A stretch of 64,000 bases of DNA. It comes from Spartobacteria bacterium (GTDB lineage Bacteria; Verrucomicrobiota; Verrucomicrobiia; Chthoniobacterales; UBA10450). The notes under the pieces are model-generated. The model was given only the letters and a program-made list of their open reading frames with translations, made no database searches and had not been told where the DNA came from. Positions within the stretch are counted from its first letter, which is position 1. The number at the start of each line of letters is the position of its first letter. The stretch covers positions 186,001-250,000 of the forward strand of contig PMSN01000003.1 of assembly GCA_003167555.1 (NCBI GenBank), given 5' to 3'. Position numbers and translations under genes: made by a program. Shown one piece after another: positions 1-9,504 of the stretch.

Positions 1-816
1 GTCACCGATCTCGAACGCGAATTCCAGATCGCGCTCCTGCCGCCGGACGAAAATGAGAACCGCGACGCGATCGTGGAAATTCGCGCCGGGACCGGCGGAA
101 GCGAAGCAGCCATTTTCGCCGCCGATCTCTACCGGATGTATAACCGCTACGCGGAATCGGCCGGGCTCAAAATTGAAGATCTCGAGTCGAGCCCATCAGA
201 GTTGGGCGGATTGAAGGAATCGATCTTCAAAGTGTCGGGCGAAAACGTTTTCAAGACGCTGCGTTTCGAAAGCGGCGTGCATCGGGTGCAACGAGTTCCG
301 GCCACCGAAGCGCAGGGACGCATTCATACTTCCACCGCGACCGTCGCGGTCCTGCCCGAAGCGGAGGAAATCGATCTCGAATTAAAACCGGAAGATTTGC
401 GAATCGAAGTTTGCCGCTCGGGTGGTCCAGGCGGACAGGGCGTGAACACCACCGATTCCGCCGTGCAGATCCTGCATATTCCCACGGGCCGGATCGTCCG
501 TTGCCAGGACGGGCGCAGCCAGCAGAAGAACAAGGAGAAGGCGCTCAAGATCATGCGCGCGCGGTTGCTCGAAGAAAAGCAGCGCGAAGAAGAAGCGAAA
601 TATTCCGCGCATCGCAAGAACCAGATTGGTTCCGGCGGGCGCGAAGAGAAAATCCGCACCTACAACTACGCGCAAAACCGCGTGACCGATCACCGCATCG
701 GCTTGACGTTGTATAATCTGGACCAGTTTATGGAAGGCGATTTGCAAGAGATGATCCAATCGCTCCAAGCGGCCGATTTGCAGGAACGATTGAAGGAATC
801 TTCGCTGACCGCCTGA
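1..816 (+). CDS. prfA: Peptide chain release factor 1 (5' end outside window)
   Basis: Class I release factor that recognises UAA/UAG and triggers peptidyl-tRNA hydrolysis on the ribosome. The frame is open from base 1 to TGA at 814-816, about 271 codons of a usual ~360, so the N-terminal domain lies off-window. The stop-codon-reading PAT tripeptide typical of RF1 (RF2 has SPF) is at bases 298-306. The catalytic GGQ, inside [13 protein letters not shown], is at 430-438. Its Gln is the substrate of PrmC, which is encoded 6 kb downstream rather than directly after prfA as in most genomes. Identification is secure; only the start is missing. Confidence 0.97.
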   Translation, partial: VTDLEREFQIALLPPDENENRDAIVEIRAGTGGSEAAIFAADLYRMYNRYAESAGLKIEDLESSPSELGGLKESIFKVSGENVFKTLRFESGVHRVQRVPATEAQGRIHTSTATVAVLPEAEEIDLELKPEDLRIEVCRSGGPGGQGVNTTDSAVQILHIPTGRIVRCQDGRSQQKNKEKALKIMRARLLEEKQREEEAKYSAHRKNQIGSGGREEKIRTYNYAQNRVTDHRIGLTLYNLDQFMEGDLQEMIQSLQAADLQERLKESSLTA

Positions 817-856
817 TAACTGGCGCTCGTCTCGGCGACCATTTCTACCTTAACAT

Positions 857-3136
857 CTACTGGTCGAGATTGTAGAATTCCACCAGCGCCAGCCCGGTGG
901 CGCCGTTTTTGCCCCTCACAATGGCCGTGAAGTTTCCGGGGAAGAGATCAGCTACGAGCGCTGAATCTCGATCATCGCCTGGAGGAATCTGGGTGGCCTG
1001 GATTTGTTGTTCTTGCGTGCGCCAGTCGTCATTCGAGGCCACGAGCACCCCATTTTGGTTGCGCAACTCGAGCGTCGGGTCCTGCAATGCCCCCGGCACG
1101 CCAGCCGCCGTGAGATCGGGCCCGATGGCACGAACCATCACCCCCCGGTCGCTAAATCCGCTCATGATGAATCCGCCGATGAGGACGTTGTCATCCAGAC
1201 CAACGAAACCGCGTGTGGAAATGTTCACCAATCGTCCGGCATCGGCCGGAAACTGACCGAGTTCGTAAACCTCCACAACGCCTATGCCGGTCTCTCCGTT
1301 AGCGCCGCGCACTCGCGCCGTATAATTTCCGTTAGGTAACGACGTCACGATCGCCGATTCACGGTCGTTGGCCGGAGGCACGCCGCTGTCGATTACTTCC
1401 TGTTGCTGGCCATTCTTCCAGTCGTCGTTTTTCGCGAGAAGCATCCCGGCTTCGTCGTAAATCTCCAGATACGGGTCGGCCAGGCGACCGGGGATATTCA
1501 GCGAGGGACCGAGCGCGCGAATAATCAATTTCTTGGAGGAATCAGATCGGATAATGAAACCTCCGATCATCGCGTTATCGCCAGTCCCCACCGCGGCACG
1601 CGTAGAGATGTTCGCGAATCGAGTGGGCGGACTCATCGGCCGAGATTCAGAAGTGTTGCCCTCCGCATCCGTCGCGGTCGCCGTAAAACTTAGGACAACT
1701 ATTTTTCCTGGATAGGAAAACTGCCAGTTAGCGAAACCACTGGTGTCTGTCGTTACACTTTGTGTATTCAGCAGCTTCTGGTGTGGATTGCCTTCGAGGT
1801 CGCCGAAAAACTGGAGCGTGAATGTGCTCGAGGCCGCGCTATGCAGCTCTCCATTGATGACCGTGTTCCCGCCGGCAGTCTGGAAGCTGGTGACTTCCGG
1901 GAAATTCTGAAGATTGTTCGGACCAGTGTCAGTATCGCCAAAGTCATTGGCCGTTGGCCCGTCTCCACCCAGATCGATTGGGGGCTCCGAATCGTCGATC
2001 AGATTGGATAGAATGCGATTGCGGAGCGATTGCGCTCCGAAGACAACGATTGCTCGTTGAAGCCCGTGGATATAGTTGCCCGCGCCGGGCGCCAGACCGC
2101 CGATCTGGTGATCCGAGCCGGTAACGAAAATGCTGCCGTCGACATTCCACGCGATCTCATTGCCCAGGATTGAATTCGAGGAGGGGACCGAGACGTTCGT
2201 CGCGCTCATGGCAATGCCGACCCGGTTTGAGCCGATTAGATTTCCCGCTCCGGGCACAGTTCCCCCGATCACGTGACCAGAGCCGAAGAGCTCAATACCA
2301 TTCCGGTTGGTGCCCGTGCCTCCGGTATCGGATGAAGCACCGATCAGGTTTCCCTGCACGATCACACCTGTCGCGACTTCCGTCTGTTGCGAGCCGGCTG
2401 GAGTATAACCGGTGCGGATCCCATCGGCTCCGTTATTGGCAATGACATTCCCCGCGCCGGGTTGGGAACCGCCGATCACAGTTTCAGTGAAGGTGCCTCC
2501 AAGAACAATTCCATTGGCGTTGCCCGAGATTTGATTTCCGGCGATTGATCCCCGCTGCGAACTTCCGGCCCAAATCCCAATCGAGTTGCCGCCAACCATA
2601 TTTCGCGCCGCGAGCGAAGTCCCGCCAACAAGATAATCCGCGCCGGAAATGTGGATACCGGCAGAAGATCCGCCGATAGAATTGCCTTCGATAACGGCAC
2701 GGTCGGCAGTGGATTCAATTCCACTTGATAAGAACCGAGTGATCATGAGACCGCGGATGGCGCAATCAGGGGCGACAATCGAAATGCCGACGGGTGAGGA
2801 AGCGGGCGGATTATAGCCATCGATCTGGATGAGAAGGACCGCGTTGGAACCGGTTGAGAGCGTGTTCACGCTCGTGCCCGGCTGGGTATAGCCATCGATT
2901 GTCAACGCATCGGTGATCGCCGGAAGAGGGTTGCTGATAACGTCGATCGCGTGCACGCCAGAACCTGGGATATTGAAGACCACCCGGTCGGCGCCCGGTA
3001 GCGCATTCGCGTTACTGATAGCTTGCGAAAGCGAACCAGGGCCAGTCGCATTTGTATTAATAACAGTGAAATTGGCGGCCGCGGCGTGCCCGGCGAGGCA
3101 AAACATGCCGCAGAGAAGGAGGAAGGGGGATTTCAT
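857..3136 (-). CDS. Secreted parallel beta-helix protein with two C-terminal GTGDN-type domains
   Basis: 759 residues. Residues 1-20 form a signal peptide ending near AGHAAA. Residues ~22-500 are built of Gly/Asn/Ile-rich repeats such as VIGGSQPGAGNVIANNGADG and IGGTVPGAGNLIGSN, the look of a right-handed parallel beta-helix (NosD/pectate-lyase-like fold). Residues ~511-635 and ~636-759 are two tandem copies of a ~120-residue domain with conserved VGTGDN, GGFI, IRALGPSL, DPxLE, NDDW and NYTARVRG blocks. The same domain ends the BNR protein at 13024-16146. No catalytic motif is recognisable. The role is probably extracellular or cell-surface, in polysaccharide binding or adhesion, but this is inference. 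It lies in the island between prfA and prmC. Confidence 0.8.
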   Translation of the reverse strand: MKSPFLLLCGMFCLAGHAAAANFTVINTNATGPGSLSQAISNANALPGADRVVFNIPGSGVHAIDVISNPLPAITDALTIDGYTQPGTSVNTLSTGSNAVLLIQIDGYNPPASSPVGISIVAPDCAIRGLMITRFLSSGIESTADRAVIEGNSIGGSSAGIHISGADYLVGGTSLAARNMVGGNSIGIWAGSSQRGSIAGNQISGNANGIVLGGTFTETVIGGSQPGAGNVIANNGADGIRTGYTPAGSQQTEVATGVIVQGNLIGASSDTGGTGTNRNGIELFGSGHVIGGTVPGAGNLIGSNRVGIAMSATNVSVPSSNSILGNEIAWNVDGSIFVTGSDHQIGGLAPGAGNYIHGLQRAIVVFGAQSLRNRILSNLIDDSEPPIDLGGDGPTANDFGDTDTGPNNLQNFPEVTSFQTAGGNTVINGELHSAASSTFTLQFFGDLEGNPHQKLLNTQSVTTDTSGFANWQFSYPGKIVVLSFTATATDAEGNTSESRPMSPPTRFANISTRAAVGTGDNAMIGGFIIRSDSSKKLIIRALGPSLNIPGRLADPYLEIYDEAGMLLAKNDDWKNGQQQEVIDSGVPPANDRESAIVTSLPNGNYTARVRGANGETGIGVVEVYELGQFPADAGRLVNISTRGFVGLDDNVLIGGFIMSGFSDRGVMVRAIGPDLTAAGVPGALQDPTLELRNQNGVLVASNDDWRTQEQQIQATQIPPGDDRDSALVADLFPGNFTAIVRGKNGATGLALVEFYNLDQ

Positions 3137-3258
3137 TTTATCGGAAAGGCATAGAATAATTACCTTTCCTCCATTCGCAACTTCTAAAGAGGCGTGTGTT
3201 CTTGCAGCGAACTCGCCGCGCGTGCGACGATGCCGCCTAACGTGAGAAGGAGTTCGAA

Positions 3259-4263
3259 TTGTTCATTGCCTGCGTCTTAGTAACTCTCGCGCTGGGATTC
3301 GCAGTCTATTGGCTGCGCCGAAGTTTCGTCGCGAACGTCGCGCTGGCGGTCTTGAGCGTGAGCCTGTGCTTCACTGCGCTGGAGGGTTACTTTCGGTTCT
3401 TCTACCTCAAGAGCGATGGCTTCGGCCGCATCGATCGAAATTTTGCGGAGCGTTATTACCGGCTCGATAGCTACGGACTCCGCGACTCGCACCTGCCGCT
3501 GTCGACCGCGCAGGATAACATCGTTGTTCTCGGCGACTCGTTTGTTTTTGGCGCGGGATTGAAATCCACCTCGGATCGATTGTGCGAGCAATTGGCCGCG
3601 CACTATCCGCAACATCATTTCGTCAATCTCGGATTGCCCGGCTGGGACACGAGGACGGAAATTGAGCGGACGAACAAATATCTCGACGACACAAGCGCGG
3701 CGATTCCGTTGGTGGTGCTGGTCTATTTCTTCAACGACATCGAGGAAGACGTCACGCCCGCGGATCGGGCCCGCGTGGTTCCGCCGCTTGCACCGTCGAA
3801 AGAAACGGCGATCGACCGCGCGCTTCAGCGGCTCGCCGATTACAGCCGCTTCGTCGAGTTTGTTTATTTCCGCGTCCGCTATCCGCAACTGGTCAGCGAT
3901 CGGCTCACGCAGATCCAGATGTTTTACAACGACCCGGAGATCAGGGCGCGCCATCTCGCGAGTCTGGACCGGTTGCGTTCTTTGCTAGCGGAACGTTACC
4001 AGGCCAATCTGCTCATCGTCGTTCTGCCCTATCTGCACAGTGACGAGCTTCTAAACCGGGCGGAGTTCTACCGGACATTCGAGAACGCGCTCGACGAGCA
4101 CCGATTCAGCCACATCGACATGCAGCCGGTCTTCGCGAAATACGGTGTCGGAAAGCTCTGGGTGAATCGATTCGATCCGCACACGAATCCTTTCGCCAAT
4201 GAGTTGATGGCCGGGAGCGTCGCCGATTACCTGAGTCTGCACCCGGACGTATTGCAGCCGTGA
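3259..4263 (+). CDS. SGNH/GDSL-family hydrolase-like protein with N-terminal membrane segment
   Basis: 334 residues. One or two hydrophobic segments at residues 1-38 suggest a membrane anchor, with the rest outside the cytoplasm. The SGNH blocks are visible: VVLGDSFVFG (nucleophile Ser, residues ~91-100), a Gly block NLGLPGWDT, an Asn block YFFND, and a C-terminal DPHTNPFANELMA carrying the Asp and His. Such proteins remove or move acyl groups on polysaccharides. The TTG start is supported by AAGGAG at 3247-3252, six bases upstream, one of the few strong ribosome-binding sites in the window. The gene converges on the next one with two bases between stops. The exact substrate cannot be told. 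Confidence 0.75.
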   Translation: MFIACVLVTLALGFAVYWLRRSFVANVALAVLSVSLCFTALEGYFRFFYLKSDGFGRIDRNFAERYYRLDSYGLRDSHLPLSTAQDNIVVLGDSFVFGAGLKSTSDRLCEQLAAHYPQHHFVNLGLPGWDTRTEIERTNKYLDDTSAAIPLVVLVYFFNDIEEDVTPADRARVVPPLAPSKETAIDRALQRLADYSRFVEFVYFRVRYPQLVSDRLTQIQMFYNDPEIRARHLASLDRLRSLLAERYQANLLIVVLPYLHSDELLNRAEFYRTFENALDEHRFSHIDMQPVFAKYGVGKLWVNRFDPHTNPFANELMAGSVADYLSLHPDVLQP

Positions 4264-4265
4264 GC

Positions 4266-4967
4266 CTAATCGCTGCGGCGTACGCGCTTGAGAAAACCGT
4301 TCGGCGCGTAGGTGAGGAGGAATTTTTCGCGGGAGCGATCGATCACGAACTCGTCGTTCTCGCGCACAAATTCCTTCGCTGCCACCGATGGTCCCGGTGT
4401 GTAAGACTCCCACTCCATCACGTCGATGATGCCGTCCTCCGCCACAAAGTAACAACCCTCCGACACGAGCGGCCCATACAACCGCATCTCAGCGAGGACA
4501 TGCTTGGCGGCGTGATCGCCATCGGCGATCACCATCGTCTTGCGTCCGGCGGAGAGAGACTTTGCTTCCGCAACCGTCGCTGGCGCGATGCTGTCTCCGC
4601 GGATGAAACGCACGTTTTCCGGCAAGGCGATCGCGGGCGCTTCGAGATCGATCGAGATCACGCGCGCATTCGCTCCGCGAAAATTCGCGAGCAGATCAGA
4701 AAGCCACAACGTCGTCCCGCCGTGGCCCACACCGATTTCAATGACGGTGTCCACGCCCGTTTCCCAAATGATTTCCTGGACGACCCAGAGATCGAGCACG
4801 TTTTTCCAGGCGAGCACTCCGCGATACCGGACCTGCTCGAAGACGATCTCCCGTTGATAGCGCTCGACCCAATCGCGCAACGTCATATCAAGGTTGCGCT
4901 CCAGTCCCGTGCCTTGTGTGGAATGTCGCTCCATAAGGTATTCTATCGTTATATGTCGATTGCGCAC
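4266..4967 (-). CDS. CmcI/cephalosporin-hydroxylase-like SAM-dependent methyltransferase-fold protein
   Basis: 233 residues with a Rossmann-type AdoMet site: VIEIGVGHGGTTLWLSDL (motif I) and VISIDLEAP (motif II), followed by RFIRGDSIAP and VIADGDHAAKHV. The IADGDH(A) segment and the Glu/Asp at VAEDGIID match the metal-binding region of the CmcI/rhamnosyl O-methyltransferase family. These enzymes act on sugars or antibiotics as O-methyltransferases or hydroxylases. Beside an SGNH hydrolase and a polytopic membrane protein, a role in modifying a surface or secreted glycan is plausible but not shown. Confidence 0.72.
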   Translation of the reverse strand: MRNRHITIEYLMERHSTQGTGLERNLDMTLRDWVERYQREIVFEQVRYRGVLAWKNVLDLWVVQEIIWETGVDTVIEIGVGHGGTTLWLSDLLANFRGANARVISIDLEAPAIALPENVRFIRGDSIAPATVAEAKSLSAGRKTMVIADGDHAAKHVLAEMRLYGPLVSEGCYFVAEDGIIDVMEWESYTPGPSVAAKEFVRENDEFVIDRSREKFLLTYAPNGFLKRVRRSD

Positions 4968-4991
4968 TCGCGATGTCGGCCGGCAGCCATC

Positions 4992-6833
4992 CTAGTAGAA
5001 TCGAAGGCAATAAACCGAGTAGCTCGCAATCGTTAGAGCAATAATCAAGAGACCCACCAGTAGCTTCCCGGCTGCCCCGATTAATCGATTCTTCGTCGCG
5101 ATAGGCGGGGCCGTCTCAGTCTCTGGAGGAAGGTTGCGAAGTTCGCGGCAAGCTATGGCCACGATTCCCGCGAGTAAGCTTAAATAACCTCCCAGGTAGA
5201 CGAACCCCATTCCGGTAATCTGCTCAAGATGGATGCCATGAACGGGAATAAAGCGCATATCTGAGAAAAGAACGCAAATCACGCCTTCAACACTGATTGC
5301 GACGAGTCCGAGAGCTATAAAACGCAAATGCTTGTTCTTCATGACGAACACCCACAAAAACAGAATAAACGCCTGGTAAAGGCACATGATGTGCAAACTG
5401 AAACTCCATGGGATCCGGTAGAGCAATGCCATGAGAAGGGATGGAATAAGATAAACGCATAGGATGATGCGTCCGGAGGACCGGACGAACAGAGTCTTGA
5501 TGAATCCCGTAAAGACAATAGGAAGTGCCACCAGACCAAGGCCAGACCAAATACAATAGCGCTGGGACTGGAAAATCATCGATGCGCACTCGGTAAGGTT
5601 GAAGGGTGTGCGAAAAAAGAATACGCTGCGAACGTAGTCAAAGAAGTGGATTGGGAAAATACTTCTGGTCAGGTTGTGCAGCGGAAGAAGAGAAAGGTTT
5701 GACCAGGAATATTGTGCGTAGAAGGCTTTGGCAATCTCGGTTACAGGCTCTGTCTGCGCCTGGTCTATGCCGGCGCCGTAAATGTAGTAGTAGAGCAAGG
5801 GTTGCTTCGAACCAACCAATTTGACTACGAGAAACCATGCTCCTACCAGAGTAGTTGCAAGCAGGCCGAACGAGGTGACGTCTTTGAAACGGGAGGGGGT
5901 CGGACGTATCGGATAATAGAGGGAGAGAACCTGTAGTAATCCGAAGCCGACCAGAAACGGAAGCACCGAGCCATGGATATAATAGCTAACGACACACAGA
6001 AGAGCCTGAAGAACTGGACCTTTCCCATTTAGGAACAGGAGAACGGCGAGAAGAAAAGGATAGGAGGAGGAGAACTTCATCCACCCTCCCACATTGCAGA
6101 GAAGGAAGAATCCGCCGGTCGCGGTTGAGGCGACGGCCAGGATCGCGCCGCGAAAGCCAAACAGCCGGCGGAAGAGCGGCGCGACTCCCAGCAGGTAAAG
6201 ATTGTTCATGAGCCACCACAAAGAATGATAGAACCTTAGGGGCTGGGCTGGGTAAGAGAAATGGTCCTCAATCAGAGGCAGGTGGAACAGCTTAAAGAAG
6301 AACAGGGTGAGATAGCCACCCAGTTGAGGTCTATCGTACAGATCGGTGACTCCATAGAATGGATCCTGCGGATAATGTCGGTGGAGGTCAGCAAACATGG
6401 CCTGATGCCAGGCAAACATCTGGTCGGGTGGGGGAACGCCGCTCAGATTGAAAAGATCCCATACCTCATGCGGGCCGGGATATATCGCTTTGAAGAATTG
6501 AAAGAGACTGATTTGCATCCCATAAAGGCAAAGCAGGGTTAGCACGGTAACCCTGAGCAAGCGCCAGCTATTAGCATCAAGACCGAACCGAGCTTGCTTC
6601 TTCAGGATATTCCGAAGGAAAGCAGCCAAAACGGACACCGTGAAAATCGGGATGCACCAGGTCTGCCTTGTGGCAGCAGCCAAATACGCGACCACCGCGC
6701 AGGCACCCATGCCGACGGCTGGAGCAAAATAAAATCGGTCATCAGGATCGACCCATTTGCCAAAAAACGTTTTTGTGACGCCCCAGCCAATGATCGCCAT
6801 TAAGCTAATTGCAAGGAGTGCCAACAGCTCCAT
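4992..6833 (-). CDS. Polytopic membrane protein of unknown function
   Basis: About 613 residues with roughly a dozen hydrophobic segments spread over the whole length and a long loop after the third or fourth (FKAIYPGPHEVWDLFNLSG), the arrangement seen in glycosyltransferase-C-like or O-antigen polymerase-like proteins. I cannot assign it to a family. The frame extends to a GTG at 6869, but the ATG at 6833 (MELLALLAISLM) gives a cleaner membrane start and is used here. Its base composition differs from its neighbours: bases 5281-5340 are 47% G+C, while 7501-7560 inside prmC are 67%. That supports acquisition by transfer. It is the last gene of the island between prfA and prmC. Confidence 0.6.
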   Translation of the reverse strand: MELLALLAISLMAIIGWGVTKTFFGKWVDPDDRFYFAPAVGMGACAVVAYLAAATRQTWCIPIFTVSVLAAFLRNILKKQARFGLDANSWRLLRVTVLTLLCLYGMQISLFQFFKAIYPGPHEVWDLFNLSGVPPPDQMFAWHQAMFADLHRHYPQDPFYGVTDLYDRPQLGGYLTLFFFKLFHLPLIEDHFSYPAQPLRFYHSLWWLMNNLYLLGVAPLFRRLFGFRGAILAVASTATGGFFLLCNVGGWMKFSSSYPFLLAVLLFLNGKGPVLQALLCVVSYYIHGSVLPFLVGFGLLQVLSLYYPIRPTPSRFKDVTSFGLLATTLVGAWFLVVKLVGSKQPLLYYYIYGAGIDQAQTEPVTEIAKAFYAQYSWSNLSLLPLHNLTRSIFPIHFFDYVRSVFFFRTPFNLTECASMIFQSQRYCIWSGLGLVALPIVFTGFIKTLFVRSSGRIILCVYLIPSLLMALLYRIPWSFSLHIMCLYQAFILFLWVFVMKNKHLRFIALGLVAISVEGVICVLFSDMRFIPVHGIHLEQITGMGFVYLGGYLSLLAGIVAIACRELRNLPPETETAPPIATKNRLIGAAGKLLVGLLIIALTIASYSVYCLRFY

Positions 6834-6930
6834 TTCGGGCCATTGTATACTGCCCAAATGAAAAGCCACCTGAATCCGGGATGCGCCAGCAGCTCGAAGC
6901 CTCCTAATAGCTCGTGAATGTCATTGCTCC

Positions 6931-7767
6931 ATGACTGTGCTCGAGGTGCTACAATCCGCGACTGGCTACTTCAAACAGCGTGGCATCGACAATCCGCGTT
7001 TGAACGCGGAGCATTTGCTCGCGCATGTGCTTCAGCGGAAACGGATCGAGCTTTATCTCGAGTTCGAGCGCACGCTGACCGAGGCGGAGCTGGCGCCGCT
7101 GCGTGAACTCATGAAGCGGCGCGGTCAAGGCGAGCCGCTCCAGCATTTGCTCGGCACGGTCGAATTTTGCGGTCGCGTTTTTGTCTGCGACAAACGCGCG
7201 CTCGTTCCGCGCCCGGAAACGGAAGAACTGGTCGAGGTTCTGAAATCCAAGATCCAGAATTCAAAATCCAAAATCGTCGACGTCGGCACCGGGAGCGGCG
7301 TCATCGCGCTCACGCTCGCCGTGCACTTTCCGCAAGCCGAAGTCCACGCCGTCGACATTTCCGATGACGCGCTGGCGCTCGCGCGCGAAAATGCGGCGAG
7401 ACTTGGATTGCAGGACCGCGTTCGTTTCGCGAACAGTCAATTGCTCAGCGCAGTCGATGGCGCCTTCGATCTCATCGTCGCCAATCTTCCTTACGTCGCG
7501 ACGGCCGATCGGCCCACGCTTTCCCGCGAAGTCCTGCGCGATCCTGAAGTCGCGCTCTTCGGCGGTGAGCGGGGCGACGAACTCATGCGCGAGTTGATCG
7601 AGGCCGCGCCCGCTCGCCTGCGTCCCGGCGGGCTGCTCGCGCTCGAAGTGGGAATCGGCCAGGCGGACGGTTTGGTTTCCCTCCTCGCCGAGAAAAATTT
7701 CCACGACATCGCGGCAATACGCGATTATGGCGGAGTGAAACGATTCATCTTTGGCAGGTATGGATAA
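6931..7767 (+). CDS. prmC: Peptide chain release factor N5-glutamine methyltransferase
   Basis: 278 residues. Methylates the Gln of the GGQ motif of RF1 and RF2. It has the N-terminal helical domain (residues 1-75), LVPRPETEELVE at ~89-100, the AdoMet-binding VDVGTGSGVIALTLA near residue 117, and the NLPY form of the catalytic NPPY motif (VANLPYVA, ~188-195). Between RPETEELVEVL and VDVGTG there is a Lys/Ser/Ile-rich insert, KSKIQNSKSKI, encoded by a simple repeat at 7243-7275. The stop codon overlaps the start of murA by eight bases, so the two are translationally coupled. The usual partner prfA is 6 kb upstream. Confidence 0.95.
   Translation: MTVLEVLQSATGYFKQRGIDNPRLNAEHLLAHVLQRKRIELYLEFERTLTEAELAPLRELMKRRGQGEPLQHLLGTVEFCGRVFVCDKRALVPRPETEELVEVLKSKIQNSKSKIVDVGTGSGVIALTLAVHFPQAEVHAVDISDDALALARENAARLGLQDRVRFANSQLLSAVDGAFDLIVANLPYVATADRPTLSREVLRDPEVALFGGERGDELMRELIEAAPARLRPGGLLALEVGIGQADGLVSLLAEKNFHDIAAIRDYGGVKRFIFGRYG
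7243..7275 (+). repeat. In-frame AAATCCA-type simple repeat inside prmC
   Basis: Four degenerate units related to AAATCCA/AGATCCAGAATTC follow each other and are read in frame as KSKIQNSKSKI. The tract is AT-rich (about 30% G+C by eye) inside a gene of over 60% G+C, and it falls in the linker between the two PrmC domains. Confidence 0.6.
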
Positions 7768-9019
7768 GATTCTGATTCACGGCGGCCGGCCGCTTTCCGG
7801 TTCGATCAAGATCAGCGGCTCGAAAAACTCCGCCCTGCCGATCCTGGCCGCGACGCTCCTGACGCGCGAGCCCTGTATTCTCCATCGCGTGCCGGACTTG
7901 AGCGACACGCATTACATGCTCCAAATCCTGACGCATCTCGGCGCCCAAGTGGAACGCGCCAGCGGTACCGTCACGGTCACGTCCGACACGATCGAGTCGA
8001 TCGCGCCTTACGATGTCGTGCGAAAAATGCGCGCGTCGGTTTGCGTGCTCGGTCCGCTCTTGGGCCGCTGCAAAGAGGCGACCGTTTCAATGCCCGGCGG
8101 TTGCGTCATCGGCGACCGGCCGATCGATTTGCATTTGAAAGGATTTGAAGCGCTCGGCGCCGCGGTGCGGGTCGAGAACGGTAACGTGAAAGTGTTCGCG
8201 CCGAAATTGGTGGGCGCCGTCATCAGTCTCACGGGCAAGTTCGGCCCCACGGTTCTCGGAACCGACAACGTGATGATGGCGGCTGTCCTGGCCGATGGCA
8301 TCACCGTGATCGAGGGCGCGGCGACCGAGCCCGAGGTTGTCGACCTGGCGGATTTCTTGAACAAGATGGGCGCGAAAATCGAGGGCGCGGGCACGCGGCG
8401 TTTGATTATCGAAGGGGTGAAGGAATTGCACGGCGCGGAGCACGACATCATTCCCGACCGGATCGAAGCCGGCACGTTTCTGGTGGCGGGGGCGATTTGC
8501 GGCCAGGGCGTCACCGTGAAGCGCGTCGTGCGCGATCATGTCAGCTCGGTCACGGACGCGCTGATCGCGTGCGGCTACCAGATTCAATGGGGGGAAAATT
8601 CCATCACGGTCTCACCGAACGGCGCCGCGAAGCCGCTCGAGATCGCGACCGAGCCTTATCCCGGTTTTCCCACCGACATGCAGGCGCAGATGTGCGCGCT
8701 GCTTTCCACTACCGACGGCATCAGCGTGATCACGGAAAATATTTTCCCGCAGCGTTACATGCATGTGGCGGAATTGAAACGAATGGGCGCGCACGTGCAG
8801 CTCGAAGGAGCGACCGCGGTGATCCAGGGAGTCGAACGGTTGTTCGGCGCGCCGGTGATGGCGAGCGATCTGCGCGCGTCGGCGGCGTTGGTGCTGGCCG
8901 GATTAAAAGCGGAAGGGAGAACAGAAGTGAGCCGCGTGTATCACATCGATCGCGGCTACGAACACTTGGATGAAAAACTGAGCGAGCTCGGCGCGCATAT
9001 CGAGCGCCTAAAGGAATGA
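7760..9019 (+). CDS. murA: UDP-N-acetylglucosamine 1-carboxyvinyltransferase
   Basis: First committed cytoplasmic step of peptidoglycan synthesis, transferring enolpyruvate from PEP to UDP-GlcNAc. About 419 residues, the normal length. [16 protein letters not shown] at residues ~19-34 is the family N-terminus with the catalytic Lys. [15 protein letters not shown] near residue 112 carries the active-site Cys that fosfomycin alkylates, so the enzyme is predicted fosfomycin-sensitive at this position. A TTG at 7751 is in frame, but ATG 7760 gives the family start (MDKILIHGG) and overlaps the prmC stop. The prmC-murA order is common in bacteria. Confidence 0.96.
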   Translation: MDKILIHGGRPLSGSIKISGSKNSALPILAATLLTREPCILHRVPDLSDTHYMLQILTHLGAQVERASGTVTVTSDTIESIAPYDVVRKMRASVCVLGPLLGRCKEATVSMPGGCVIGDRPIDLHLKGFEALGAAVRVENGNVKVFAPKLVGAVISLTGKFGPTVLGTDNVMMAAVLADGITVIEGAATEPEVVDLADFLNKMGAKIEGAGTRRLIIEGVKELHGAEHDIIPDRIEAGTFLVAGAICGQGVTVKRVVRDHVSSVTDALIACGYQIQWGENSITVSPNGAAKPLEIATEPYPGFPTDMQAQMCALLSTTDGISVITENIFPQRYMHVAELKRMGAHVQLEGATAVIQGVERLFGAPVMASDLRASAALVLAGLKAEGRTEVSRVYHIDRGYEHLDEKLSELGAHIERLKE

Positions 9020-9029
9020 GACCAGAAAC

Positions 9030-9386
9030 ATGAGCGAAACCTCTACGGCGGGAAATGTGCGGACTTGGTGCGTGATGTGTCACTTGAGCGCGCTGGCCGG
9101 TTTTGTGATTCCAGGAGCGGGCCATATTCTTGGGCCGCTCATCGTCTGGCTCGTCAAACGCGGCGAGTCGGCGGAAATCGACGCGCACGGGAAGGAGGCG
9201 TTGAACTTTCAGATCTCGATGCTGATCTATAATGTGGTCGCCGGCATTCTGTGCCTGCTCTTCATCGGGTTTGCGCTTCTCGCAGTCCTCCACGTTCTCA
9301 ACGTGGTATTCGTCATCATCGCCGCATTGCGTGCGAGCGAAGGTCAGATGTACCGCTACCCGCTTACGCTCCGGCTGATCAACTGA
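9030..9386 (+). CDS. DUF4870 family membrane protein
   Basis: 118 residues with three hydrophobic segments. The conserved block HLSALAGFVIPGAGHILGPL, then WLVKRGES..DAHGKEALNFQIS and a C-terminal RASEGQMYRYPLTLRLI, is the DUF4870 (Tic20-like) signature. Function is unknown in the family. It begins ten bases after the murA stop and so is probably the last gene of the prmC-murA transcript. It converges on endonuclease IV, with an inverted-repeat element between them. Confidence 0.85.
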   Translation: MSETSTAGNVRTWCVMCHLSALAGFVIPGAGHILGPLIVWLVKRGESAEIDAHGKEALNFQISMLIYNVVAGILCLLFIGFALLAVLHVLNVVFVIIAALRASEGQMYRYPLTLRLIN

Positions 9387-9399
9387 TTAGCGCTGCCGC

Positions 9400-9504
9400 C
9401 TGTAGCCGCCGCCCTGTGGGCGGCGAAGGACGCGTGCAGATCATCAAGTCGCGTCGGCGATAGCGGCGTCTCATCTCGCGCTTCGCATTGCGAAGCGGCT
9501 ACAG
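9400..9504. repeat. 105-bp element with 10-bp terminal inverted repeats (CTGTAGCCGC)
   Basis: CTGTAGCCGC at 9400-9409 is matched by its exact reverse complement GCGGCTACAG at 9495-9504. Inside are further short hairpins, for example CGCCGCCC..GGGCGGCG at 9407-9424 and CGCTTCGCATTGCGAAGCG near 9478-9498. The right arm contains the stop codon of nfo (9499-9501). A related fragment (ACAGCCGCTTCGCGATAAG) lies near 44947. Confidence 0.6.
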
